Source: Streptomyces sp. NBC_01549
GTDB lineage: Bacteria > Actinomycetota > Actinomycetes > Streptomycetales > Streptomycetaceae
Direction: 5' to 3'
DNA length: 64,000 nucleotides
NCBI RefSeq assembly: GCF_026339955.1
Contig: NZ_JAPEPW010000001.1
Location: 5,513,001-5,577,000 of the forward strand
The notes beneath the pieces were generated by a model, which had not been told where the DNA came from, searched no databases, and saw only the letters and a program-made list of their open reading frames with translations. Shown here in pieces: positions 9,018-17,274 of this stretch; position 1 is the first letter of the stretch; each line of letters begins with the position of its first letter. Position numbers and translations under genes: made by a program.

Positions 9018-9764
9018 TCAGTCCCTCAGTTCCAGCACACCGGATATCCCGGCGCCGCGCGACGGCGTGCCGTCGAGTTCCGCGTCGTCGGCGATGCGGC
9101 CGTCGAAGAAGCTGATCACGCGGTCCGCGGCGCTGGCGAGCCGGGCGTCGTGGGTGACGAGCACGATGGTCTGACCGCGCTGGTGGAAGCGGGACAGCAG
9201 CCGCATCACCTCGCGGGTGCCCTTGCTGTCCAGGCTGCCCGCGGGTTCGTCGGCCAGCAGCAGGGGCGGATGGTTGACCAGCGCCCGAGCCAGGGCGACG
9301 CGCTGCTGCTCGCCGCCGGACAGCTCACCCGGCATGCTCCGTCCCTTGCCCTCCAGGCCCAGCTCGGACAGCAGCCGCTCGCGCTCGGCGCGCGCCTGCC
9401 GGGGGGAGACCCCGGCAAGCAGGGCGGGCAGCTCCACGTTGTCGGCGACCGACAGATTGGAGACCAGGTTGAAGAACTGGAAGACGATGCCGATGCGCCG
9501 TCGCCGTTCCACCGCCCAGCGCGCCTCGCTGTACGCGTCCGTGCATTCGGCGTCCAGCCAGACGCTGCCGGAGTCGGGCCGCTGGAGGCCGCCGAGGAGG
9601 TGCAGCAGCGTCGACTTGCCGGCGCCGGACGGGCCGGTGACGGCCACGAACTCGCCCTGGCGCACGGCAAGATCCACTCCGCGTACGGCATACGCCGGGG
9701 CGCCCTCGCCGTAGTGGGTCTTGACCAGGCCCTCGGCGCGCAGCAAAGGACCGGTGTGGCTCAT
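9018..9764 (-). CDS. ABC transporter ATP-binding protein (LolD/MacB class)
   Basis: 248-residue nucleotide-binding subunit energising the adjacent FtsX-type permease. Walker A GPSGAGKST, Q-loop IGIVFQFFNLVSNLSV, signature LSGGEQQRVALARAL, Walker B LLLADEPAGSLD, and H-loop IVLVTHD are all intact. The FNL after the Q-loop and SLD after Walker B are typical of the LolD/MacB branch paired with FtsX permeases. Its ATG overlaps the padR stop by 4 nt, which implies translational coupling and PadR control. Confidence 0.93.
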   Translation of the reverse strand: MSHTGPLLRAEGLVKTHYGEGAPAYAVRGVDLAVRQGEFVAVTGPSGAGKSTLLHLLGGLQRPDSGSVWLDAECTDAYSEARWAVERRRRIGIVFQFFNLVSNLSVADNVELPALLAGVSPRQARAERERLLSELGLEGKGRSMPGELSGGEQQRVALARALVNHPPLLLADEPAGSLDSKGTREVMRLLSRFHQRGQTIVLVTHDARLASAADRVISFFDGRIADDAELDGTPSRGAGISGVLELRD

Positions 9765-10267
9765 TCCAGCTCCTCCAGTTCCTCCTGGCAGCGCTCCAGC
9801 CAGTCAAGATCGGCCTGCAGGTGCAGCATGGCGCCCTCGATCAGCAACAGGGAGATGCGGTTGTCCCGGTCCTCGGCCGCGGCGAGCTTCGACAGGTTGC
9901 GCATGGTGTTCAGATACTGCCGCCGCTGCCTGTTGATCAGGGCGATCTGGTCGGTCGTCGGGGCGAGCGCGAGTTTCATGAAGAACTCGTCCCGTACCCG
10001 GGGCTCGTCCGCCGTCTCCTGGTACCAGGCCTGCAGTGCCTCGCGCCCGGCGTCGGTGAGGTGGTAGATCTTCTTGTTGGGTCGGCTCGACTGTTCGACT
10101 TCCTCGCCCTCGATCAGTCCCGCCTTCTCGAGGCGGCCGAGCGTGACGTAGATCTGGCCGACGTTGGGCTGAGGGTACGCGGAGCCCAGCAGTTGCTCAA
10201 GGTCCTGCTTGAGCTCGTACCCGTGGGCCGGGCCGCGCGCCAGCAGGGCCAGGAGGGGCAGCCGCAC
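9761..10267 (-). CDS. PadR-family transcriptional regulator
   Basis: 168 residues from a GTG start at 10267 with a GGGAGGAGAG ribosome site. The N-terminal winged helix (LLALLARGPAHGYELKQDLEQLLGSAYPQPNVGQIYVTLGRLEKAGLI) carries the PadR hallmark HGYE-L and IY-TL-RLE. The C-terminal helices (residues 95-168) resemble the PadR dimerisation domain. It heads the operon with the ABC ATPase and permease, so it probably represses that exporter and itself, responding to a small aromatic or drug-like ligand. The palindrome at 10374-10388 is a candidate operator. Confidence 0.93.
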   Translation of the reverse strand: MRLPLLALLARGPAHGYELKQDLEQLLGSAYPQPNVGQIYVTLGRLEKAGLIEGEEVEQSSRPNKKIYHLTDAGREALQAWYQETADEPRVRDEFFMKLALAPTTDQIALINRQRRQYLNTMRNLSKLAAAEDRDNRISLLLIEGAMLHLQADLDWLERCQEELEELE

Positions 10268-10373
10268 CCGTGCTCTCCTCCCCGCATCCTTGTCATGTGC
10301 CGCGAACCGATGTCAGGTCGTCGCCCGGTCGATGCGGCCGGAGACCAATGTGTCGCAGGCCCTAGTATCGCCC

Positions 10374-10388
10374 ATACCTAACAGGTAT
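10374..10388. promoter_or_regulatory. candidate operator between padR and solute-binding gene
   Basis: Perfect 6-bp arms with a 3-nt spacer, ATACCT-AAC-AGGTAT, in the divergent intergenic region. It lies 107 nt upstream of padR and 57 nt upstream of the solute-binding gene. The TACCTAAC core recurs at 11767-11774 (complement) and 11878-11885, upstream of the glucosidase gene, so it may serve the sugar cluster rather than PadR. Confidence 0.5.
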
Positions 10389-10444
10389 ACATGGCCACTG
10401 ACGCCGGGCGAGGGTGCCCGACGCCGGTGTACAGGGAGGAACCT

Positions 10445-11716
10445 ATGCGGTGGATACGTGCCGCCGGTAGGGGCCTCCTGGTCACAGCGGTGGTCCTGAC
10501 CGGTTACGTCGCCTCCGGCACCCCCGCCGACGGGGCGCACGGCGCCGATCGCGGCCCGCTCACCCTGGCGACCGCGGGCGATCTCACCGGCTATCTGGGG
10601 CCACTGCTCGAAGGGTGGAACCGTACCCACCCCGGCGAGAAGGTGACCCTCGTCGAACTCCCGGACTCCGCCGACGAGACGCACGCGCAGATGACGACCG
10701 ACCTGCGCGGCGGTGGCAGAAGCCGCTTCGACGTCCTCAACATCGACGTCGCCTGGACCTCGGAGTTCGCCGCCGCGGGCTGGATCTCTCCGCTGGACCC
10801 CGGCCGCTTCCCGCTCCACAGTTTCCTGCCGCCGGTCGTGGACACGGCGACGTACGACGGAAGGCTGTACGCGGTCCCGTATGTCACCAACGCGGGACTC
10901 CTCCTGTACCGCGAGGACGTCCTCGCCAAGGAGGGCGTCGCGCCGCCGCGGACCTGGGCCGAGCTGGAGCGACAGGCGAGGACCATCGCCCCGAAGTACG
11001 GACTCGACGGTTACGCCGGCCAGTTCCTGCCCTACGAGGGTCTCACCGTGAACGCGGCGGAGGCGGTCTACTCGGCGGGCGGCACGATCCTCGGCGACGA
11101 GGGCGAGCGCGTCACCGTGAACTCCGAGGCGGCCCGCGAGGGCATCGGGTTCCTCGCCGACGGCGTGCGTGACGGCTGGATTCCGAAGAAGGCGCTGACG
11201 TACAAGGAAGAGGAGTCGAAACAGGCCTTCCAGGACGGCCACCTCCTCTTCCTGCGCAACTGGCCCTACGCCTACGTCGGTGCTTCAGGGAAGGGATCGG
11301 CGGTGGCCGGGAAGGTCGGCGCGGTCCCCCTGCCCGGACCCGACGGACCGGGCACGAGCGTGCTGGGCGGCTCCAACCTGGCCGTCAACACGCATGCGCG
11401 GCACCCCGATTCGGCCGCGCGCCTGATCGCGTACCTCACGACCGAGCGGGCGCAGCGCCAGGTCCTCACCAAGGGTGCGCTGCCACCCGTACGGGCGGCG
11501 CTGTACCAGGACCCGGAGCTGATCCGGGAGTTCCCCTATCTGCCCACGCTGCGCGCCAGCGTCCTCGCGGCCGCCCCACGCCCCAAGAGCCCGCGTTACG
11601 ACCAGGTCAGCCTGGTCGTGCAGGCCGTGGTCCACGACGCGATGACGGGGCACGAGACGCCTTCCGCGGCGGTACGCCGGCTGGCGCGCGAACTGGCGGC
11701 CATCTCACACCGGTAG
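10445..11716 (+). CDS. extracellular sugar-binding protein, lipobox cysteine absent
   Basis: 423-residue solute-binding protein of the carbohydrate ABC family (SBP_bac_1 type): RSRFDVLNIDVAWTSEFAAAGWI, YAVPYVTNAGLLLYR and GGSNLAVNTHARHPDSAARLIAYLTT are the usual landmarks. The start at 10445 has an AGGGAGGA site 7 nt upstream. The signal sequence ends VVLTGYVAS where a lipoprotein would have LTGC; a tyrosine codon (TAC, one base from TGC) occupies the lipidation position. The protein may therefore be cleaved by signal peptidase I after a later Ala-x-Ala and be released. No permease follows directly; the next gene is a glucosidase and a second, canonical binding protein comes later. Confidence 0.88.
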   Translation: MRWIRAAGRGLLVTAVVLTGYVASGTPADGAHGADRGPLTLATAGDLTGYLGPLLEGWNRTHPGEKVTLVELPDSADETHAQMTTDLRGGGRSRFDVLNIDVAWTSEFAAAGWISPLDPGRFPLHSFLPPVVDTATYDGRLYAVPYVTNAGLLLYREDVLAKEGVAPPRTWAELERQARTIAPKYGLDGYAGQFLPYEGLTVNAAEAVYSAGGTILGDEGERVTVNSEAAREGIGFLADGVRDGWIPKKALTYKEEESKQAFQDGHLLFLRNWPYAYVGASGKGSAVAGKVGAVPLPGPDGPGTSVLGGSNLAVNTHARHPDSAARLIAYLTTERAQRQVLTKGALPPVRAALYQDPELIREFPYLPTLRASVLAAAPRPKSPRYDQVSLVVQAVVHDAMTGHETPSAAVRRLARELAAISHR

Positions 11717-11756
11717 CACGCCGGTAGCACCCCGGCGGTGCCCTGTTGGCCCCCTG

Positions 11757-11898
11757 GTAGTTACTTGTTAGGTAACGGGAGCATCCCATCTCCGAGTTCT
11801 GTGCCCGAAAAGTCTCCATATAACTTCCCAACTTCCCGGTTCGTGCTGCCTACTCGTTGACACTCGCGCGACACGTCTACCTAACATGCATGCATAAC
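11757..11898 (+). promoter_or_regulatory. promoter and operator-like repeats for the glucosidase operon
   Basis: The gap before the glucosidase holds a near-palindrome GTTACTTGTTAGGTAAC (11760-11776), a perfect -35 box TTGACA (11857-11862), then TACCTAAC (11878-11885) and the palindrome ATGCATGCAT (11886-11895) at about the -10/+1 position. The layout fits a repressible promoter of a LacI- or GntR-controlled sugar operon; no regulator gene lies in the cluster. Confidence 0.5.
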
Positions 11899-11926
11899 CA
11901 CAGGCACGCACAGACAGGTCCAACGG

Positions 11927-13564
11927 GTGACCCTCAACACGCACCGCTGGTGGCGCGACGCAGTGATCTACCAGGTGTACGTCCGCAGCTTCCTGGACAG
12001 CACCGGTGACGGCATCGGCGATCTCGCCGGGGTTCGCGCGGGCATGCCGTACCTCAAGAAGCTCGGTGTCGACGGCATCTGGCTGAGCCCCTTCTACCCC
12101 TCGCCGCAGCACGACCACGGCTACGACGTCGCCGACTACTGCGACGTCGACCCGCTCTTCGGCGACCTCGCCGAGTTCGACCTGCTGATGACCGACGCCC
12201 GCCGCCTCGGCGTCAAGGTGCTCCTGGACATCGTCCCCAACCACTGCTCCAGTGAGCACCCGTGGTTCCGGGACGCGCTCGCCGCGGAGCCGGGCAGCAC
12301 GGCCCGCGCCCGCTTCCACTTCGCCGACGGACGCGGCCCGGAGGGCGCCGAGCCGCCCAACAACTGGCACGCCATGTTCGGCGGACCCGCCTGGTCCCGT
12401 GTCACCGAGGCGGACGGCAACCCCGGCCAGTGGTACCTGCACATGTTCACGTCCGAGCAGCCCGACCTGAACTGGCGCAACCCCGAGGTCGGCGCGCACT
12501 TCGACCACGTGCTGCGGTTCTGGCTCGACCGGGGCGTCGACGGCTTCCGCATCGACGTCGCCGCCGGTCTCTTCAAGCACCCCGGCCTGCCGGACTCGCC
12601 CGACCCGGAGGCCGACGCCCGCACCCGAGACTCGGTCAACCCGCTCGCCTGGAACCGGCCCGAGGTGCACGACGTGTGGCGCCACTGGCGGTCCGTCTGC
12701 GAGGAGTACACCGGGCGCGACGGCCGCGACCGGCTGCTGGTCGGCGAGGTCTCGGTACCGACGGCCCGCGAACACGCCCAGTACGTACGCCCGGACGAGC
12801 TCCACCAGGCCTTCTTCTTCGACCTGCTCAGCGCGCCCTGGAACGCCGACGCCTTCCGCAAGGTCATTTCCGAGGCCATGCAGGACATAGCCGGCACCGG
12901 ATCGACGGTCACCTGGGTCCTCAACAACCACGATCAGGTCCGCACCGTCACCCGCTACGGCGAGCTCGGCACCGAGGGCAGTGGCCTCGGCACGGCCCGT
13001 GCCCGCGCCGCCGCACTGCTGATGCTGGCGCTGCCCGGAGCCGCGTACATCTACCAGGGCGAGGAGCTCGGGCTGCCCGAGGTCGTCGACCTGCCCGACG
13101 ACGTGCTGACGGACCCGATCTTCCGCCGTACGGGAAGCCGCGCCCGTATTCGCGACGGCTGCCGGGTGCCGCTGCCCTGGTCCGGGCACACCTCGCCGTT
13201 CGGCTTCACCCCGGGCGCGGAGAGCGCCAAGCCGTGGCTGCCGCAGCCCGCCTACTTCGCCGAGTACGCCACCGACCGCGCGCTCGCCGACACCCGCTCC
13301 TTCTGGCACCTCTACCGCGACGGGCTCCAGCTGCGCGCCGGACTACCGCAGTTGGGCGAGGGCACGCTGCGCTGGCTCCAGGCGCCGCCCGGCGTCCTCG
13401 CCTTCGTCCGCGGCGACGGCCTGGTGTGCGCGGTCAACTTCGACGCGGCCCCGACGCCCGCACCGGTCTCCGGCACCCCCTTGCTGTCCAGCGGCCCCTG
13501 TCCGGCCGGCGTCCTGCCCGGCTCGACGGCCGCCTGGTGGATCAGCGACTGCACGAATCCCTGA
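11927..13564 (+). CDS. alpha-glucosidase, glycoside hydrolase family 13
   Basis: 545-residue cytosolic retaining hydrolase (no signal peptide) that splits alpha-glucosides such as maltose, isomaltose or trehalose-like sugars. N-terminal WWRDAVIYQVYVRSFLDSTGDGIGDL is typical of the oligo-1,6-glucosidase subfamily. Catalytic residues are visible: nucleophile Asp in GFRIDVAAGL (near residue 210), acid/base Glu in LLVGEVS (near 273) and the transition-state Asp in NNHDQVR (near 334). GTG start at 11927. It lies between two sugar-binding protein genes and ahead of two permeases, so it probably hydrolyses the sugar they import (an aglA-like role). Confidence 0.93.
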   Translation: MTLNTHRWWRDAVIYQVYVRSFLDSTGDGIGDLAGVRAGMPYLKKLGVDGIWLSPFYPSPQHDHGYDVADYCDVDPLFGDLAEFDLLMTDARRLGVKVLLDIVPNHCSSEHPWFRDALAAEPGSTARARFHFADGRGPEGAEPPNNWHAMFGGPAWSRVTEADGNPGQWYLHMFTSEQPDLNWRNPEVGAHFDHVLRFWLDRGVDGFRIDVAAGLFKHPGLPDSPDPEADARTRDSVNPLAWNRPEVHDVWRHWRSVCEEYTGRDGRDRLLVGEVSVPTAREHAQYVRPDELHQAFFFDLLSAPWNADAFRKVISEAMQDIAGTGSTVTWVLNNHDQVRTVTRYGELGTEGSGLGTARARAAALLMLALPGAAYIYQGEELGLPEVVDLPDDVLTDPIFRRTGSRARIRDGCRVPLPWSGHTSPFGFTPGAESAKPWLPQPAYFAEYATDRALADTRSFWHLYRDGLQLRAGLPQLGEGTLRWLQAPPGVLAFVRGDGLVCAVNFDAAPTPAPVSGTPLLSSGPCPAGVLPGSTAAWWISDCTNP

Positions 13565-13633
13565 CCGTCCCCTCCTCTGCTTTCCGTTCCCCTGGTTTCC
13601 GTCAATTCCCCTGCCCTGAAAGGGACATCAACG

Positions 13634-14959
13634 ATGATGCGACGACGTACGACCCTGCTCGCGAGCTGCACCGCCCTCGCCCTGGCCCTCGGCGCCACCG
13701 CCTGCGGAGGCGGGCCCGTAGCCGCCGGAGGCGGCGGTAAGTCGCTCAGCGGCCAGACGATCACCGTGGCCGGTGTCTGGTCCGGCAGCGAGCAGAAGAA
13801 CTTCCAGAAGGTCCTGGACGCCTTCACCGCGAAGACGGGCGCCAAGACCCAGTTCGTCTCCACCGGCGACAACGTCTCCACGGTCGTCGGCAGCAAGATC
13901 GAGGGCGGCAACGCCCCCGACGTGGTGATGGTCCCGCAGGTCGGCGTCCTCCAGCAGTTCGCGAAGGAGGGCTGGCTCAAGCCGCTCTCCAAGGCCACCG
14001 AGCAGTCCGTCGACACCAACTACGCGCGCGTCTGGAAGAAGTACGGCAGCGTCGGCGACACCCTGTACGGCCTGTACTTCAAGGCCGCCCACAAGTCGAC
14101 CGTCTGGTACAGCCCCGACGCGCTCGACCAGGCGGGTGTCAAGCCGCCGACCACGTACGACGCCATGCTGAAGGCCGGACACACCGTCTCCGACTCGGGC
14201 CTCGCCGCCTTCTCCGTCGCCGGACAGGACGGCTGGACGCTCACCGACTGGTTCGAGAACATCTACCTCTCCCAGGCCGGCCCCGAGAAGTACGACGCCC
14301 TGGCCGCCCAGCGGCTGAAGTGGACCGATCCGACCGTGGTCAAGGCGCTCACCACCCTCGGCAAGCTCTTCAAGGACAAGCAACTGATGGCCGGCGGCCA
14401 GAAGGGGGCCCTGAACACGGACTTCCCCGGCTCCGTCGAGAAGGTCTTCGGACCCAAGCCCGAGGCGGGCATGGTCTACGAGGGCGACTTCGTCGCCGGG
14501 GTCGCCAAGGACCAGTTCGGCAAGAAGATCGGCCAGGACGCGAACTTCTTCCCCTTCCCCGCGGTCGACGGCGGCAAGGCGCCGGTGGTCAGCGGCGGCG
14601 ACGCGGCCGTGGTCCTCAAGGACGGCAAGAACCAGAAGGCCGCCATGACGTTCCTGGAATACCTGGCGACCCCCGAAGCGGCCGCCGTCTGGGCCGGGGC
14701 GGGCGGCTTCCTCTCCCCGAACAAGAAGCTCGACCTCGCCTCCTACCGCGACGACATCGCCCGCGAGACCGCAAAGTCCCTGGTCGCCGCCGGGGATTCG
14801 GTCCGCTTCGACATGTCCGACCAGGCCCCCGCCGCGTTCGGCGGCACCAAGGGCGCCGGCGAGTGGAAGATCCTCCAGGACTTCCTCCGTGACCCCTCGG
14901 ACCCGAAGGCGACCGCGGCCGAACTGGAGAAGGCCGCGGCCAAGGCGTACCAGGGCTGA
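13634..14959 (+). CDS. alpha-glucoside ABC transporter substrate-binding lipoprotein
   Basis: 441-residue carbohydrate-binding protein anchored outside the membrane. The leader MMRRRTTLLASCTALALALGATAC ends in a lipobox with the conserved Cys near residue 24, followed by a Gly-rich linker. The mature part begins GQTITVAGVWSGSEQKNFQKVLDAFTAKTG and contains APDVVMVPQVG and the hinge region YLATPEAAAVWAG, all SBP_bac_1 features. The two permease genes follow with a 5-nt gap and then an overlap, making this the binding protein of that importer (AglE-like). No ATPase gene is present; Streptomyces sugar importers usually share MsiK encoded elsewhere. Confidence 0.93.
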   Translation: MMRRRTTLLASCTALALALGATACGGGPVAAGGGGKSLSGQTITVAGVWSGSEQKNFQKVLDAFTAKTGAKTQFVSTGDNVSTVVGSKIEGGNAPDVVMVPQVGVLQQFAKEGWLKPLSKATEQSVDTNYARVWKKYGSVGDTLYGLYFKAAHKSTVWYSPDALDQAGVKPPTTYDAMLKAGHTVSDSGLAAFSVAGQDGWTLTDWFENIYLSQAGPEKYDALAAQRLKWTDPTVVKALTTLGKLFKDKQLMAGGQKGALNTDFPGSVEKVFGPKPEAGMVYEGDFVAGVAKDQFGKKIGQDANFFPFPAVDGGKAPVVSGGDAAVVLKDGKNQKAAMTFLEYLATPEAAAVWAGAGGFLSPNKKLDLASYRDDIARETAKSLVAAGDSVRFDMSDQAPAAFGGTKGAGEWKILQDFLRDPSDPKATAAELEKAAAKAYQG

Positions 14960-14964
14960 TCGCC

Positions 14965-16317
14965 ATGACCGCCACCCTCGTGAAAGAGGCGAGCCCTCCG
15001 GCCGTCGGCACGGCCGACCACAGACGGCGCGCCAGACGCCGCGGCCGGATCGTCGCCCTCGTCTTCGTCCTCCCCGCCCTGCTGCTGCTCGGCGCGCTCG
15101 TCGTCTACCCCGTGGTCTTCTCCGTGGGGCGCAGCTTCTTCGACGCCTCCGGCAGCCGGTTCGTGGGCGGCGACAACTACACGGAGATGTTCCGCGACCC
15201 GGCCACGCTCAAGGCCGTACGCAACAGCGCGATCTGGGTCGTCGTCGCGCCGACGCTGCTCACCGGGCTCGGCCTGGTGCTCGCCGTCCTGGTCGAGAAG
15301 ATCCGCTGGGCCACCGCGTTCAAGCTGCTGCTTTTCATGCCCATGGCGGTCTCCTTCCTGGCCGCCGGCATCATCTTCCGGCTCGCGTACGACGAGGACC
15401 CCGACAAGGGTGTCCTGAACGCCGCCGTGGTCGGCGTCCACGACGCGTTCGAGGGAACCTCGTCCTATCCGACCGCCCGCGCCCGCGACGGCCGAGGCCT
15501 CACCAAGGGCGCCGACGGCTCGTATCGTACGAGCGCCTCGCCCGGCCACACGGTCGGCCTCGGGCTTGTCGGAGTCCTCCCCAAGGACCTGCCGAAGGAC
15601 GCGAAGCCCGCCTACGCGGCCGCAGGGCAGAAGGCGGCCCGGGACGAGTTGCGCGGTGTCGTCTACCTGGACTTCACACCCGGCGGGGGAGGGAAACAGG
15701 GCCAGGTCGACCGCGGGGAGAGCGGACTGCCCGAGATGAAGGTCGAGGCGGCGCGCGACGGGAAGACGGTCGCGAGCACGACCACCGCGGCCGACGGCTC
15801 CTTCCGCTTCCCCGGGCTGGACTCCGGCTCGTACACCGTGCGGCTGCCCGCGTCGAACTTCAGCCCGCCGTACGAGGGTGTGTCCTGGCTCGGTCCTGCG
15901 CTGGTCACCCCCGCCATCATCGGCGCGTACCTGTGGATCTGGACCGGCTTCGCCATGGTGCTGATCGGCGCCGGACTCGCCGCCCTGCCGCGCGACGCGC
16001 TGGAGGCGGCCCGGATGGACGGCGCGAACGAGTGGCAGATCTTCCGCCGGATCACCGTGCCGCTGCTGGCACCCGTGCTCACCGTGGTCTTCGTCACGCT
16101 CGTGATCAACGTGATGAAGGTCTTCGACCTCGTCTACATCATCGCGCCCGGCCCCGTGCAGGAGGACGCCACCGTGCTGGCCACCCAGATGTGGCTGGTG
16201 TCCTTCGGCGGAGGCAACAACCAGGGCCTGGGCAGCGCACTCGGTGTGCTCCTCCTGCTCCTGGTCGTCCCCGCCATGGTCTTCAACGTCCGCCGTTTCC
16301 GAAGGAGTCAACGATGA
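14965..16317 (+). CDS. sugar ABC transporter permease with extracellular CnaB-like insert
   Basis: 450 residues, about 150 more than a normal MalF-type sugar permease. Helices at about 28-52, 92-110 and 118-140 are followed by a soluble stretch at about 165-300 and then the remaining helices. The cytoplasmic EAA loop is intact (LEAARMDGANEWQIFRRITVPLL). The insert contains a beta-sandwich-like segment at residues 254-299 (LPEMKVEAARDGKTV...DGSFRFPGLDSGSYTV) that resembles CnaB or carboxypeptidase-regulatory repeats. It should face outward, toward the binding lipoprotein. I recall long AglF permeases in other streptomycetes, so the insert may be a family trait. Confidence 0.9.
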   Translation: MTATLVKEASPPAVGTADHRRRARRRGRIVALVFVLPALLLLGALVVYPVVFSVGRSFFDASGSRFVGGDNYTEMFRDPATLKAVRNSAIWVVVAPTLLTGLGLVLAVLVEKIRWATAFKLLLFMPMAVSFLAAGIIFRLAYDEDPDKGVLNAAVVGVHDAFEGTSSYPTARARDGRGLTKGADGSYRTSASPGHTVGLGLVGVLPKDLPKDAKPAYAAAGQKAARDELRGVVYLDFTPGGGGKQGQVDRGESGLPEMKVEAARDGKTVASTTTAADGSFRFPGLDSGSYTVRLPASNFSPPYEGVSWLGPALVTPAIIGAYLWIWTGFAMVLIGAGLAALPRDALEAARMDGANEWQIFRRITVPLLAPVLTVVFVTLVINVMKVFDLVYIIAPGPVQEDATVLATQMWLVSFGGGNNQGLGSALGVLLLLLVVPAMVFNVRRFRRSQR

Positions 16318-17153
16318 ACGCGCTCAGGCGGGGGCTCGGCAACGGCCTGGTGCAGGCGTTCCTGGTGGTCGTCGGCCTGGTCTGGGTCACCCCGCTCGCA
16401 GGGCTCTTCCTCTCCTCGATGCGCTCGGCGCGGGACACCGCCGAGGGAGGCTGGTGGACGGTGCTGACCAGCCCCGGTCAGCTCTCCTTCGACAACTACT
16501 CCGCGCTCCTGGGCAATGCGGGGATGACGCGGGCGTTCTGGAACACCGTGCTGATCTCCGTTCCGGCCACCGTCCTCGTCGTGGTGATCGCGGCCCTCGC
16601 CGGATACGCCTTCGCCTGGCTGGAGTTCCCCTTCCGGGACACGATCTTCCTTGTCGTGGTGGCGTTGTTGGTGGTGCCGGTCCAGATCGGGCTGCTGCCG
16701 GTCGCCAAACTCTTCGGTGCGCTGGGGCTGTTCGGCACGATTCCCGGTGTGGTGCTCTTCCACGTCTCCTACGGGCTGCCGTTCGCCATCTTCCTGCTGC
16801 GCAACTACTTCGCGGAGATGCCGAAAGAGATGCTGGAGGCCGCCCGGATGGACGGAGGCAGCGAGTGGCGCATCTTCACCCGGCTGGTGCTGCCGGTCGG
16901 ACGTCCGGCCATCGCGAGCCTGGCCATCTTCCAGTTCCTGTGGGTGTGGAACGACATGCTGGTCGCCCTGCTGTTCGCCGACAGTTCCTCGCAGCCGTTG
17001 ACGGTCGAACTCCAGTCCCAGATACGGCAGTTCGGCAGCAACATCGATGTGCTGGCACCAGGGGCGTTTCTGTCGCTGATCGTTCCGGTGGCGGTGTTCT
17101 TCGCCTTCCAGCGGCACTTCGTACAGGGGGTGATGGCCGGGTCGGTGAAGTGA
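16314..17153 (+). CDS. sugar ABC transporter permease, MalG type
   Basis: 279 residues with six helices; the start ATG at 16314 overlaps the upstream permease stop (ATGA). The EAA motif is LEAARMDGGSEWRIFTRLVLPVG and the C-terminus FFAFQRHFVQGVMAGSVK is the classic MalG ending. It forms the second transmembrane half of the alpha-glucoside importer. The longer in-frame reading upstream is inside the previous gene and is not coding. Confidence 0.95.
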   Translation: MNALRRGLGNGLVQAFLVVVGLVWVTPLAGLFLSSMRSARDTAEGGWWTVLTSPGQLSFDNYSALLGNAGMTRAFWNTVLISVPATVLVVVIAALAGYAFAWLEFPFRDTIFLVVVALLVVPVQIGLLPVAKLFGALGLFGTIPGVVLFHVSYGLPFAIFLLRNYFAEMPKEMLEAARMDGGSEWRIFTRLVLPVGRPAIASLAIFQFLWVWNDMLVALLFADSSSQPLTVELQSQIRQFGSNIDVLAPGAFLSLIVPVAVFFAFQRHFVQGVMAGSVK

Positions 17154-17220
17154 GGGGCTTTGTCGCCCCCGCCGCCCCTACCCGTCCCGTTCCCGGGGGC
17201 CGCGCCCGCCAAAAAAGACC

Positions 17221-17264
17221 GCGCGGTTCTCCGCGCCCCTTTTCAGGGGCGCGGAGAACCGCGC
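17221..17264. terminator. long perfect hairpin, bidirectional terminator
   Basis: Perfect 20-bp stem with a TTTC loop (left arm 17221-17240, right arm 17245-17264) between convergent permease and pgl genes. I recall near-identical GC palindromes containing CCGCGCCCCT/AGGGGCGCGG as very common intergenic elements in Streptomyces. Confidence 0.85.
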
Positions 17265-17274
17265 GAACCACGGC

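Noticed and set aside
17221..17264. Attachment site or transposon end
   Set aside because: A single perfect hairpin between convergent genes with no duplication or mobile gene; it matches a common Streptomyces terminator repeat.
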